DNA of 64,000 bases from JASDSY01 sp041441465 (GTDB lineage: Bacteria > Muiribacteriota > UBA9980): the NCBI GenBank assembly GCA_041441465.1, contig JASDSY010000026.1:1-64000 (forward strand), given 5' to 3'. Each line of letters starts with the position of its first letter. Positions within the stretch are counted from its first letter, which is position 1. The notes below the pieces were generated by a model, which worked only from the letters and a program-made list of their open reading frames with translations, did not search any database and was not told the origin of the DNA. Below are positions 8,328-18,300 of the stretch, in pieces. The position numbers and the translations under genes are program-made.

Positions 8328-9890
8328 ATGTTTTTTAAGCCTAAAACCCTTCATATGATAAAAAAGTTAATATTAACGATATTTTTCGCGTCAGTAAGTT
8401 TCACGCTTCAGGGCTGTTTTTCCGATAAAGGCGGAAGCGCGCAAAATTCGGTATTAAACCTGACTCCGCAGCAGCAGCTTCACGGAATGGTAAAGTCCCT
8501 TGAAACTGAGAAGGTAATATACGATGACAGCAAACTTTCCAGCGGCGTAACTACTATGGAAAGAACGATAAAATCTGCAAGCGGCCAGACCAAGTACGAG
8601 CTCGTTTTTTTTAACGCGCTGTATAAGTATTTCAACATCGAATTAATGTTCAAAAAAGGCAGCTTCAAGGCCAAACAAATATTTGAAATGGTCAAATCTT
8701 CAGAACTCGAAGTAAAATATTTCAGCAAATCCAATTACCGTCCAAATGAATATCATTTAATACTAGGACTTTTCAATTCAATCAAAAATTTCATGAGATC
8801 TGACGAAACAGAAAAACGCCTTGCCTATAAAAGAGCGTGCGTTCATTTTTCTAAATTATTCAAAAAAGGTTCGTTTTACACTTCAGATTTCAAGATCGGC
8901 GGCGCTTATTTAACTCAAAACGACGTAAGGCTGTTTCAAATTGAAAATGAAATAAGATATGAAAACCCCATCGAGGCCTTCGATTACTTAAAAATCCTTG
9001 ACATGGAAGACGAAAATTTTTGCGACAGCGCTCAATACAAGACTAAAAAAGCTCAATTACTAGTAATTGCAGGCGAAATAGAGGAAGCTGCAAAATTATT
9101 GGTCGATTTCAAGACAAAAAAATATTTACGCTCTACCTACTATGACGAAGGGTTATGGACATTAAAGGGCATTTATGAAATTTTATATGAAAAAGACGAA
9201 AAATATTCGGTGGACGTAAAAGTAGTGAATAACCTTTTAAAAACAGCCGGCGGCTTTTACAGTAAAGGCGGCATTTTGAAATTAAAAGAGTATCTGCCGC
9301 AGCTTTCCGAAGTGCAGATAGCATTGTTTAAGTCTGCGTATTTGTATTATTCGTCAAAATATAACGAATCAGCGGATATTGTTTATGATATCCTCGATTA
9401 CCCCGAAGCTAAGAATAGAAAATTCAAAAAACTTGACGCCTCGCCTGATGATCTTGTAAAAGGCCATAAAATACTTATTAAATGCTATGAAAAAATGAAA
9501 AAAGACAAAAAGAAAATCGAAGAGGAAAAAGAATTAGCAGTATTACCTTCCGATACTGAAGAAGTAATAATAGATATTGACGAGCTTATTAAGATCGAGA
9601 AGAAAAAACGCGGCGAGTTGGAAGAAACTGAAGAAGTGAATTTAGACACAAAAGAAAATTCGCTTGCCACAAAGGAAATTACGCTTAGCACCAAGGAATT
9701 ATCATTAAGCAAAGAAAAAAGCATCAAATCGGCTGCGGAAAATAAATTACTGAAAAAAGTCAAATCCAGCTTCAAAACAGACTTAAAATCCAGCAAATCA
9801 ACGGAAACAGAAGAAACAGAATTAGATAACAATATAAAACCGACAGAATATGACATGAAAGAGGAACTCGCCGAACCTGACGAAGAGTAA
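8328..9890 (+). CDS. Predicted helical lipoprotein with charged tail
   Basis: 520 residues. A hydrophobic signal ends in a lipobox LQGC with Cys30 as the lipidated residue, so an outer- or inner-membrane lipoprotein is predicted. Residues about 60-390 are helical with TPR-like pairs (YNESADIVYDILDYPEA, EEAAKLLVDF). The last 110 residues are Lys/Glu-rich and contain a short tandem repeat of the form TKE-(I/L)-(T/S)-L. The frame is open from a GTG at 8316, but AAGGTGG at 8313-8319 is the ribosome site for the ATG at 8328. It lies 70 bp after the U32 gene with no clear terminator between. Function not recognised; it could be a scaffold or assembly lipoprotein. Confidence 0.75.
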   Translation: MFFKPKTLHMIKKLILTIFFASVSFTLQGCFSDKGGSAQNSVLNLTPQQQLHGMVKSLETEKVIYDDSKLSSGVTTMERTIKSASGQTKYELVFFNALYKYFNIELMFKKGSFKAKQIFEMVKSSELEVKYFSKSNYRPNEYHLILGLFNSIKNFMRSDETEKRLAYKRACVHFSKLFKKGSFYTSDFKIGGAYLTQNDVRLFQIENEIRYENPIEAFDYLKILDMEDENFCDSAQYKTKKAQLLVIAGEIEEAAKLLVDFKTKKYLRSTYYDEGLWTLKGIYEILYEKDEKYSVDVKVVNNLLKTAGGFYSKGGILKLKEYLPQLSEVQIALFKSAYLYYSSKYNESADIVYDILDYPEAKNRKFKKLDASPDDLVKGHKILIKCYEKMKKDKKKIEEEKELAVLPSDTEEVIIDIDELIKIEKKKRGELEETEEVNLDTKENSLATKEITLSTKELSLSKEKSIKSAAENKLLKKVKSSFKTDLKSSKSTETEETELDNNIKPTEYDMKEELAEPDEE

Positions 9891-9971
9891 AATAAATACT
9901 ATTATTTTTTTGTAAAAAACATACAGGCGCATTTAACATTTAAATTTACCGAACTGTTGGTCTTAAACCTT

Positions 9972-10003
9972 CATATATTCAGAAATATATTTTTGAATAT
10001 ATG
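9972..10003. terminator. Possible AT-rich hairpin between convergent genes
   Basis: CATATATTC (9972-9980) pairs perfectly with GAATATATG (9995-10003). It lies between two convergent genes, as a bidirectional terminator would, but has no GC in the stem core and no following T-run on either strand. Confidence 0.3.
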
Positions 10004-10008
10004 TCAAA

Positions 10009-11721
10009 TCAATGAATAAAATGTAATTTAACAAAACATATTCCGTCATCGCTCCTGCATTCCGCACGATCGGTATATGTTTTAATAAGATAACCCGAAA
10101 GCCGCGACGCGTAATTCAAATCCGACGCGGCTTCTTCTTTTGCCGGCATCGAATCATAAAACATTATAAGTTCGCCTTTATAGATAATAACGATATCAAG
10201 ATTAAATTCGTCATAAGTAACTTTAAGCAATATATCATTTTTAGCTAATTTCAATCTGGCCGCAGTTTCAAAAAATTCCTCGAGCGCGGAAATCGCCCTG
10301 TAAATAACATCATCGCGCACGCTCCACACCATCTCGAGCTCGCTCATAAAATCCCTGATTTGATAATAATTATCCGTGTATGGAGAAATTTTTGTTTCAA
10401 ATATATTTGTCTTTCCTATTTTAAAAATAAGATTAAGAATGATAGCTGTTACGGCCGCAAGCGAAAGAGATGAGGCGAAGAGCGGATTCAGCCAGGCCGG
10501 CATTGAAAAGGCCCTGTATATTTCAGGAAGCATGTCAACACTTAAACCGGCAGTAATCGAAAAACCGATGACAAAAATTTTTCTTATGTCTAGAATTTTA
10601 GTTGAAATCATTTGAATCCCGGTAACAATAGTAAAACATACGACGTAAATAAGTGCGGCTCCCATTACCGGCTGCGGCATTATAGAAAAAAGCGCGGCAA
10701 GCTTCGGGAAAAATGAAAGCAGAATTAATATCGCGCCGCAATAAAAGCCGATATAACGGCTTGTAGCGCCGGTTGCAAGCGCTAATCCGATATTACTTGA
10801 AGATGACGCCTGGCCCGTTCCGCCCAGAAGCCCGGCACTTATTGTGCCGCAAGCGTCAGCCAGAATTCCTCGGCTTATATTTGAAATATCCGGTTTTTTC
10901 CAGTCGGTATCGTTAATTTTCTGGCATGTGGTAATATCGCCGAATGTTTTCAAAGTCGAAACAACAGCCGCAACCATAAATGGTATAACAAGGCTAAAAT
11001 CAAAAGAATACGAATACGAAATCCGTGGTACCGAAAATAGAGGCGCCGAACGAAATTTTTCAATGTCCTCCAAATTTATCAATCCTAAAATAAAAGCGGT
11101 TATATATCCGGCGGCGGCGCCGATCAAAAGAGAATAAAGGCGTAATTTTTTCTTTGAAAAAATACTTATCGACGACATTAAGGCAAGCGACAGCGCGGCT
11201 ACAAGCAATGAACGCCAGCCGGCTACAGTGCCGGAAGCAGTAAGGCCGAAAAATCTCGAAATCGATATTTTAATAAGGCTCAATCCGACCATTAGGACGG
11301 TAAGGCCGGTAACTTCAGCCGGGAACCATGTTCTCAGGCGCTTTACAGCTAAGGCAAACGACGCCTGTATAAGCCCGGCAATTAAAGTCATGCCGAAAAG
11401 CAATGAAAGCCCGCCTGTTTTAACTGCCAGCACTGACGCTGTAATATAATTTGCACCGGTATTTTGAGGGCACAAGAAACCCGACCCGATATATTTAGAC
11501 GAAAGCGACTGCAAAATTACGCCTATGCCGCCGGCAATCAAGGACATCTGTATGAGCGGCTGGATCTGGTCAATCGTACCGCCGGCCTCTTTTATAATGA
11601 CGACCGGCAAAATTACCATCGAAGGCAAACCTATCACATGCTGCAGCGCGAGCGCAAGCGCAGTAAAAAAAGAAGGCGCTTCATTAGCTGAATAAATAAG
11701 ATTTTGCGGGCGTTTGGCCAT
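10009..11721 (-). CDS. NCS2-family nucleobase permease with C-terminal ATPase-like domain
   Basis: 570 residues. Residues 15-440 are a polytopic NCS2 (uracil/xanthine) permease with the family signature QNTGANYITA (from 86) and the conserved stretch GGTGQASSSSNIGLA. It should import a nucleobase by ion symport. The last 127 residues (about 444-570) are hydrophilic and not part of a normal permease. They have the helix-strand order and spacing of an RsbW-like HATPase domain (RAISALEEFFETA, then strands ILLKVTYDEFNLDIVIIY, then SGYLIKTYTDRAECRSDDG and a final strand), though the N-box Asn is replaced by Glu-Phe. This tail could sense nucleotides or control the permease. It sits downstream of ackA behind a strong terminator, so it probably has its own promoter. 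Substrate unknown. Confidence 0.85.
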   Translation of the reverse strand: MAKRPQNLIYSANEAPSFFTALALALQHVIGLPSMVILPVVIIKEAGGTIDQIQPLIQMSLIAGGIGVILQSLSSKYIGSGFLCPQNTGANYITASVLAVKTGGLSLLFGMTLIAGLIQASFALAVKRLRTWFPAEVTGLTVLMVGLSLIKISISRFFGLTASGTVAGWRSLLVAALSLALMSSISIFSKKKLRLYSLLIGAAAGYITAFILGLINLEDIEKFRSAPLFSVPRISYSYSFDFSLVIPFMVAAVVSTLKTFGDITTCQKINDTDWKKPDISNISRGILADACGTISAGLLGGTGQASSSSNIGLALATGATSRYIGFYCGAILILLSFFPKLAALFSIMPQPVMGAALIYVVCFTIVTGIQMISTKILDIRKIFVIGFSITAGLSVDMLPEIYRAFSMPAWLNPLFASSLSLAAVTAIILNLIFKIGKTNIFETKISPYTDNYYQIRDFMSELEMVWSVRDDVIYRAISALEEFFETAARLKLAKNDILLKVTYDEFNLDIVIIYKGELIMFYDSMPAKEEAASDLNYASRLSGYLIKTYTDRAECRSDDGICFVKLHFIH

Positions 11722-11762
11722 AATAATTATTCCAATGCAATAAATATTAAATGAATTCTTTT

Positions 11763-11800
11763 AAAAAAGGGCCACCAAATTTTATTTTTGGATAGCCCTT
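11763..11800 (-). terminator. Rho-independent terminator after ackA
   Basis: Read on the minus strand, AAGGGC-TATCC-AAA pairs with TTT-GG-T-GGCCCTT around an A-rich loop, and six T residues follow. It lies 46-83 bp past the ackA stop. Confidence 0.8.
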
Positions 11801-11845
11801 ATAATTAAATCATAATATAAAAATAAAAATTTTATTAATTAATTG

Positions 11846-13051
11846 TTATTTATTTTTAACAAGACGCTCGGTTTCGCGTGCAATCATTAATTCCTCATTT
11901 GTAGGAATTACCATCGCAGTAACTTTTGATTCAGGCGTCGTTATAACAACGGCCGCATCCTTTTTGCCTTCGTTCACTTTAACATTAAGGTGAACTCCAA
12001 GATATTCCATATCGCTTAAAACACGTTCACGAACGATATCGTCTTTTTCGCCGATACCGCCTGTAAAGACTATGGCATCGACGCCGTTCATCGCGGCCGC
12101 ATAAGCGCCTATATACTTTTTAATACGATAGCAGTACATATCTACGCCGGTTTTTGCATCTTCATTTCCTTTTTCCGACGCCTCGTGAACTTCGCGCATA
12201 TCATTTGAAACTCTTGTTATGCCAAGCATACCGCTTTTTTTGTTCAATATATTATTTGTAACATCGGATGGGTTCATTTTTTCTTTATCCGCAATAAACT
12301 GAACAATCGCCGGATCGAGGTCGCCGCAGCGTGTGCCCATCATAAGGCCTTCGAGCGGAGTAAGCCCCATCGAAGTATCGACGGATTGGCCGTTCATGAT
12401 CGCCGTGATCGAAGAACCATTGCCGAGGTGGCATGTGATTATTTTCATTTTATTGTAGTCTTTTTTTAAAAGTTTCGCGGCCTGTTCCGAAACGTATTGA
12501 TGCGACGGGCCGTGGAATCCGTAACGTCTGATTCCGTATTTTTTATATAATTCCATCGGAATAGCGTAAAGATATGATTTTTTAGGCATCGTCTGGTGAA
12601 ATGCCGTATCATAAACTCCGACCTGCGGAATTCCCGGAAGAATTTTATTCGCGCAGTCAATACCGACAAGATTTGCAGGATTATGAAGCGGCGCAAGTTC
12701 GCAGCATTTTTGAGTCTGTTCGATAACAGCTTTATCTATTAAAACCGGTTTCGAAAAAATTTCGGCGCCATGCACCATTCTATGGCCGATAGCGTCAATT
12801 TCCTTAACGCTTTTCAATATGCCGTGCTTTTCATGAAGAAGGTTTGAAATTATCTTATTTACGGCAGCTTCATGATTTTTTAAAGGCAGTATCTCTTTGA
12901 TTTTTTCTTTGCCAGGAACTTCATAATTTGCCATCGCATCGTCAGCGCCGATCTTTTCGCAAAGCCCTTTCGCTTTAAAATCCCCGGTATTAGAATCGAT
13001 TAACTGGAATTTAACCGATGATGAACCGCAATTCAAAACTAAAATATTCAT
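11846..13051 (-). CDS. ackA: Acetate kinase
   Basis: Converts acetyl phosphate and ADP to acetate and ATP, and the reverse. 401 residues, the usual length. Signatures: NCGSSSVKFQL at the N-terminus, GHRMVHG, VYDTAFHQTMP, RRYGFHGPSHQYVS, CHLGNGSSI, and FTGGIGE near the C-terminus. All expected active-site regions are present. No pta is adjacent; the neighbours are two nucleobase permeases. A promoter at 13108-13136 and the terminator at 11763-11800 suggest a single-gene transcript. Confidence 0.97.
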   Translation of the reverse strand: MNILVLNCGSSSVKFQLIDSNTGDFKAKGLCEKIGADDAMANYEVPGKEKIKEILPLKNHEAAVNKIISNLLHEKHGILKSVKEIDAIGHRMVHGAEIFSKPVLIDKAVIEQTQKCCELAPLHNPANLVGIDCANKILPGIPQVGVYDTAFHQTMPKKSYLYAIPMELYKKYGIRRYGFHGPSHQYVSEQAAKLLKKDYNKMKIITCHLGNGSSITAIMNGQSVDTSMGLTPLEGLMMGTRCGDLDPAIVQFIADKEKMNPSDVTNNILNKKSGMLGITRVSNDMREVHEASEKGNEDAKTGVDMYCYRIKKYIGAYAAAMNGVDAIVFTGGIGEKDDIVRERVLSDMEYLGVHLNVKVNEGKKDAAVVITTPESKVTAMVIPTNEELMIARETERLVKNK

Positions 13052-13107
13052 TTACAATTACCCCGACTTTCTATTTAATTATAGTGTGTTATAATTTTAA
13101 TAGATAG

Positions 13108-13136
13108 ATTTTATTGCAATATAATTTTTTTGTCAA
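13108..13136 (-). promoter_or_regulatory. Promoter of ackA
   Basis: On the minus strand TTGACA (13136-13131) and TAAAAT (13113-13108) are 17 bp apart. Start of transcription is expected near 13101, 50 bases before the ATG. Confidence 0.7.
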
Positions 13137-13147
13137 TAAAATTTTTA

Positions 13148-13176
13148 TTGATTTTAAAAATTTTATATGTTAGAAT
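13148..13176 (+). promoter_or_regulatory. Promoter of the second permease
   Basis: TTGATT (13148-13153) and TAGAAT (13171-13176) with a 17-bp spacer. Its -35 box lies only 11 bp from that of the divergent ackA promoter, so one bound factor could affect both. Confidence 0.6.
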
Positions 13177-13219
13177 TTGCGCAGTTTTTACAAGGTATTA
13201 TATATCAGAGGTGGTAACA

Positions 13220-14824
13220 ATGGCTAACTCTCAAAGTGATAACTTCAAGTATAATTGGATGACTTCAGGCGATCTTAACGCTTTTTTCGGCTTGATGGTC
13301 GATAACATATCGAATCTTGTAATACTTTCGGGTATATTGATGTACGGATTCGGCTATCCGGCTGATTTTATATATAACAAAATGATTCCAGGCACGGCGC
13401 TCGGCGTATTAATAGGCGACATCGTTTATACAATAATGGCAATGCGGCTGGCGGCACGGACAAAAAACAATAATGTAACGGCAATGCCGCTTGGCTTGGA
13501 TACCCCTTCAACGATAGGAATAGCAGTAGCGGTCCTCGGCCCGGCATTTAAAGCTACGAATAACCCTGAACTGACATGGAAAATAGGAATGGCGACATTG
13601 ATATTGATAGGTATTATCAAGGTCATAATGTCATTTTTCGGAGAGTATGTCCAGAAAATAGTTCCTAAAGCAGGGTTACTCGGTTCGATCGGCGGTATCG
13701 GCGTCGCATTGCTCTGCTGCCTTCCTCTGCTTACGCTTTTTAAAATGCCGGTCGTCGGATTGATCGCGCTCGGCGTGATATTGTATTCGCTCATAGCAGG
13801 ACTCGACCTGCCGTTTAAAACGCCGGGAGTTTTCGCATCTGTTTTAATCGGCGCATTCATTTACCATGTTCTGGGGTATGCTGAATTAAACCATTTTTTC
13901 GGCAATTTTTCAATTCTTGGCGAAGCTTATAAAATACCGGAGTTTTCATTTCAATTCCACCTTCCGATACCTTCCGCAGGTTTTCTCGACGGCTGGAACG
14001 AAGCAATAAAATATCTTCCAATCGCGCTTCCCTTTGGATTGTTAACGATAATAGGCGGCATTAACGTAACCGAATCGGCAAGGTGCGCCGGCGACGAGTA
14101 CAATACCCGCGATATACTTCTGACCGAAGCTATAGCCACATTGGTCGCAGGATTATCAGGCGGCGTGGCGCAATCGACTCCATATATCGGCCATCCTGCA
14201 TATAAACACATGGGGGCTCGCGCCGGCTATACACTGCTTACCGGCTTATTCATAGGCCTGGGAGGAATGTTCGGATATCTGACGTGGATGCTTCAAATCC
14301 TTCCTGAAGCTTGCGTAGCGCCAATTTTAATATTTGTAGGACTTGAAATCGCAAGCCAGTCGTACCACGAATGTCCCCGCGAGCATGCGCCTGCAGTCAC
14401 ATTTGCGTTTCTTCCTATTATAATGAATTTATTGATGATAATAACCGATCAGATTTGCGGTGAAATAACAAGATTTACAGCTTCGCTTCCCGCAAATTTA
14501 AATATTAAATTTGCGTTCTCACACGGCGTTCAATCGACATTAAATGTTATCGGCGCGTTAGGTCACGGTTTTATCTTAACCGGAATGCTCTGGGGGGCAG
14601 CGTTGTCACTTATAATAGACCGTAAATTGACAAAAGCCGGCCATTATTTTCTCCTTACTTCGTTTATGACCTTTTTCGGTATAATACATTCAGTATCGCC
14701 TAACGGCGACATTTATCTTCCATGGAATATCGGATCGCCGATTCCATATCAGTTTGGTCTCAGTTATCTATTACTTGGAATAATGATGTATTTTTTCGCA
14801 ACGCAGACTAAACAGGTAAGTTAA
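13220..14824 (+). CDS. Putative xanthine/uracil-type permease (NCS2/AzgA-like)
   Basis: 534 residues, about 12 or more membrane segments. Start at 13220, because AGAGGTGG lies six bases before this ATG; the frame is open from a TTG at 13130, upstream of the promoter. Family-like stretches are GLMVDNISNLVILSGIL, VTESARCAGDEYNTRD, GGVAQSTPYIGHPAYK and ILIFVGLEIASQS. These resemble the AzgA-related branch of nucleobase transporters, and the protein is clearly different from the permease at 10009-11721. Substrate not determined; purines are likely. It has its own promoter, shared control region with ackA, and a terminator at 14905-14948. Confidence 0.85.
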   Translation: MANSQSDNFKYNWMTSGDLNAFFGLMVDNISNLVILSGILMYGFGYPADFIYNKMIPGTALGVLIGDIVYTIMAMRLAARTKNNNVTAMPLGLDTPSTIGIAVAVLGPAFKATNNPELTWKIGMATLILIGIIKVIMSFFGEYVQKIVPKAGLLGSIGGIGVALLCCLPLLTLFKMPVVGLIALGVILYSLIAGLDLPFKTPGVFASVLIGAFIYHVLGYAELNHFFGNFSILGEAYKIPEFSFQFHLPIPSAGFLDGWNEAIKYLPIALPFGLLTIIGGINVTESARCAGDEYNTRDILLTEAIATLVAGLSGGVAQSTPYIGHPAYKHMGARAGYTLLTGLFIGLGGMFGYLTWMLQILPEACVAPILIFVGLEIASQSYHECPREHAPAVTFAFLPIIMNLLMIITDQICGEITRFTASLPANLNIKFAFSHGVQSTLNVIGALGHGFILTGMLWGAALSLIIDRKLTKAGHYFLLTSFMTFFGIIHSVSPNGDIYLPWNIGSPIPYQFGLSYLLLGIMMYFFATQTKQVS

Positions 14825-14904
14825 AATTAGCTATATAATCCATCTTGAGATTTTAAATAATATAATTTGACAGTAAGTTGAATTTTAAAAATATATCTAA
14901 AAAA

Positions 14905-14948
14905 AGGACTGTTTCGAAAGGTTAAACTTTCAGGACAGTCTTTTTTTT
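14905..14948 (+). terminator. Rho-independent terminator after the second permease
   Basis: GACTGT (14907-14912) pairs with ACAGTC (14935-14940), with an inner GAAAG/CTTTC stem, followed by eight T residues. Confidence 0.85.
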
Positions 14949-15257
14949 ATCCCGTATTTTTTATTTTACATTATGCCACATTAATTCAAACATCATTTAG
15001 AAATGTATATAATCAATTACTTCTATAATTTTTCCTTATTTATTATTTTCTTATAACTTTTTTATAACGGTATTTTCTATGATTCATATCATACTAAATG
15101 TATTTAAAATAAAATAAATAATAAGCTTAATTTTAAATTTCAGGTTTTGAGCTTGATTCGATTAAAAATATTTATTTACAAGTTTTTTAAATAAAAAATC
15201 GAAACAGAGCATAGCTGAGTGATAAAATTAATAATGTGAAAAACCATAACATCATAA
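14949..15257. other. Non-coding AT-rich gap
   Basis: About 310 bp between two terminators of convergent transcripts. I see no open frame of note, no promoter worth naming and no repeat. Confidence 0.6.
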
Positions 15258-15296
15258 TAAAAAACGTGCCATTTAAATTTATATTTTAAACGGCAC
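15258..15296 (-). terminator. Terminator of the giant-protein operon
   Basis: GTGCC (15266-15270) and GGCAC (15292-15296) close a stem with inner TTTAAA pairing. On the minus strand the stem is followed by G and a run of six T. It lies 40 bp beyond the stop of the 4075-residue gene. The plus strand also has T residues after the stem, so it may work both ways. Confidence 0.75.
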
Positions 15297-15335
15297 ATTT
15301 TTATCCTTTGAAAAATATATAACTTTGTATTACTT

Positions 15336-18300
15336 TTAGTTAACCCTGTCGATCGTTACGTGGTCATAGCGAATCGCAGGCCTGTCATCATTTGTAGCCG
15401 GCGCGCCAAGGAAAAGGAATATTTTTTGAGCGCCATCCAGATTATTGACGTTAGGCTTGCCGGTTTCTGAAACCGCGCTACCGTCGACTTTAAAGCGCAG
15501 TTTCATAGTTCTTGTCGACCATTTGCCGCCGGTAGTTAAAGGCTGCGAATAAAGTAATTGGATATCATCGCTTGTAATGGTCGTCTGACTGCTGTCACGC
15601 CAGTATGCGATACCTATTCTCGGCGCTGCCAGGCGGTTATCGCCGTCACTGTCGCCGGTCATATAAAGGAATGACAATTCATATTCGCCGTCTTTATCAA
15701 GTTTGTTACGGTCAAGTTCCTGGTATATGCAAGGGAATTGGAATAATCCGAAATTCACTACTTTTACATAACCTTTTCCGGCCAGATTTACATCGATACC
15801 AGTATCACGTATAGCCGTCCCTTTAGGCGAAGAAATTTTCTTAAACTTAGAAGTTCCGTTGACAGTTATATCAACAGGCGTTCCGCCCGCACCAGGACTT
15901 ATTCCTTTCGAGGAAAAAACTGCGTGCAAATGATTTCCGGCATCATTTTCCTCTTTTATCTCGCCGGCAGTAGCCGACCATTTTAATCCAGCAGTTTGGT
16001 AATCCAGCGGAACCATATTATTATGGAAATCATAGCCGTACGCTTTAAACGGATGCGACCTTTCTTTTATTATAGAATATCTTTCAGCCATATCCGATTT
16101 AGCGATAGAAGGCTCGAAATAAATGTGATCAAGCTTGTTAGGGAAAATATTTACAGTCGCTTTAGACCTTAACTCAGGCGAAAGTATATCTTTGTAATTA
16201 GGATTTTTAGAGAATAAAGATATCTTAGGCTTAAATTTAGCATCATAAGCTACAAGCCCGACTTCCGCCGATCCTTTGTTAAGATTTACTTTAAGTTCAG
16301 TCACACCGTCTTCGATATTAGTTATAGGCCACCTATAAAGCCGTACAAACTCATTTTCACTGGTATCGACTTTAACAATTACTTCAGTATTTGATTCATA
16401 AGCGGACGGTCTGTCATGAGTGTTAAAGGTCTGAACATAGAATTTCAGCGCATCGGTCAGGTCTGAGTTATTAATTACCGAATTCATATTTAAAACCTGA
16501 ACAGCTTCACTGTCGGAATTCATAAAGCTTAAATATCCCTTTAATATAGGTTTGATTACGACAGTAGCCACTGCCTTTACAAATATATCAGACCTGCTTA
16601 ACTCCCAGCCTTTTCCATTAGGCGGCGACTGAATTCCATAGGCGACCTGCGCTCCGCTTGTCAGAATTTGACCGCCCATATAATTCATGGCAAGGCTTGT
16701 TCCATCAGTAAATAAAACATCTGTAGTATCAATAACATATATGCTGTGCGTGCCTTCTTCCCAGCCTGCGGCAAACGTATTAATACTCGTTCTTCCGGAT
16801 GAAACAAACGTACCTACAGTATCGGCGTTAGTTATCATATAGTCATTGTCCTTAATCTGCGCTTCATGACTGTCAAGTGTCCACACAGGATTAACAGCTA
16901 TTTCATTCGTCGATATGTATTCATAGGTGTATAGCTCCGACTCCATGAGATAGTTAGTTAAATATTCAGTATCGCTATGATATTTTAAAGGGTATTTAGT
17001 CTTGCTCTTCAAGCTGTCAAACCCTTTTATGTTAAACATCGCCTGCCCGCCCTCAGCGTCTATTTCAGCATATTCCGGCTCGACTTTAAGTTCCGAAACT
17101 CCGCCGGAAGTTACTCTGAATTTAGCAGTCTGAGCGAACACTTTTCCGTCGTCGGTAGTGATCGTAGCCCATAATATATCGCCGGCATGAGTGGTAGTAA
17201 CAAAATAAGCTTCCGAATCGCCGGACAACAAAGCGCGCCCTAATTTATTATTCGGATTAGCGCTTAAAAGATTAACGGAATAACCTTCGCCATTTATGTT
17301 ATAACCAGTATAAGTGGATATTTCAACTTCCTGTGTTGAATAATCAAGTTCAGGCGAAGCTAATTGCTCAGGCGTAAGCAATTTTGAAGCCAATTCAACA
17401 CTGTCTGTATTAAGCGGCCTTTGTATCTGGAAATAAGGACGCGGCGGCGGATCATATGTTATTCTAAACGGCCTCGAAGGCAGGTAACTGATCGAACCGG
17501 CCCCCGGAACGATAGTCATACGTCTTTGCGTTTCTGCCGCATCGACATTCAAATCATAAGTTTTGCCGCTAACTAAAGACTTATAATATCCATTCCAACG
17601 CCATTTTAACTTTTTGCCCTTCAGCACAGGATTACCTTGCGAATCATAAGCAGTTACGCCAATCCACGCCTTCGTATCTTCTTTAATACGATCTTTGTGA
17701 AGGCTGTCAATAAGCGCCCCATCAGTAGCCCTTATTTCAACTGAACTTGTACTGTCGCTCGCCGGATGATAAACTGCAATTTTAGAAATAGGGCCAGGTG
17801 TAACGTCAATATAAGTATCACCGCCGCTCATAAAGTTACTTTCATCATCATAAACAATCTGTTTTGCTATATAGTTATTCTTTCCAATAAAATAATATTT
17901 TATTTTCGAATAACGTTTAAAAGGATCGGTCAACCAGACATTGCTGGTATCGTTCAATTCGAGATTATAAGCCGGCACCGTACCTTTACCCTGAATATCA
18001 GTCAGCCATTCCGAATTTATATATTCGGCAGACGGTAAAGGATCGTAAGCGGTAGCGACCGACAACAAAATTTCAACAGTATTGCCGTTATGAAGTTGTC
18101 TTTGGCCGGCAGACAACTTATTATTAACTACCTTGGAAGCATTTAAAGTTTCAAAGCTTATATAATCATCGGTAGTTACCGATAAGTCAACTGCCCTGTT
18201 TTTTATTTCCGAATCCGACAGGTAATTTCCTGTCGCCGGGTCTTTAAATAAAGGAACTTCACTTGTTAATCCTGCATTATCCTTTATGTAATAAATGCTG

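Noticed and set aside
9485..9856. 123-residue minus-strand frame inside the lipoprotein tail
   Set aside because: Antisense shadow of the Lys/Glu-rich tail; Ser/Phe-rich with no start signals.
13130..13219. TTG start upstream for the second permease
   Set aside because: It lies over the promoter and the ackA -35 box; AGAGGTGG clearly serves the ATG at 13220.
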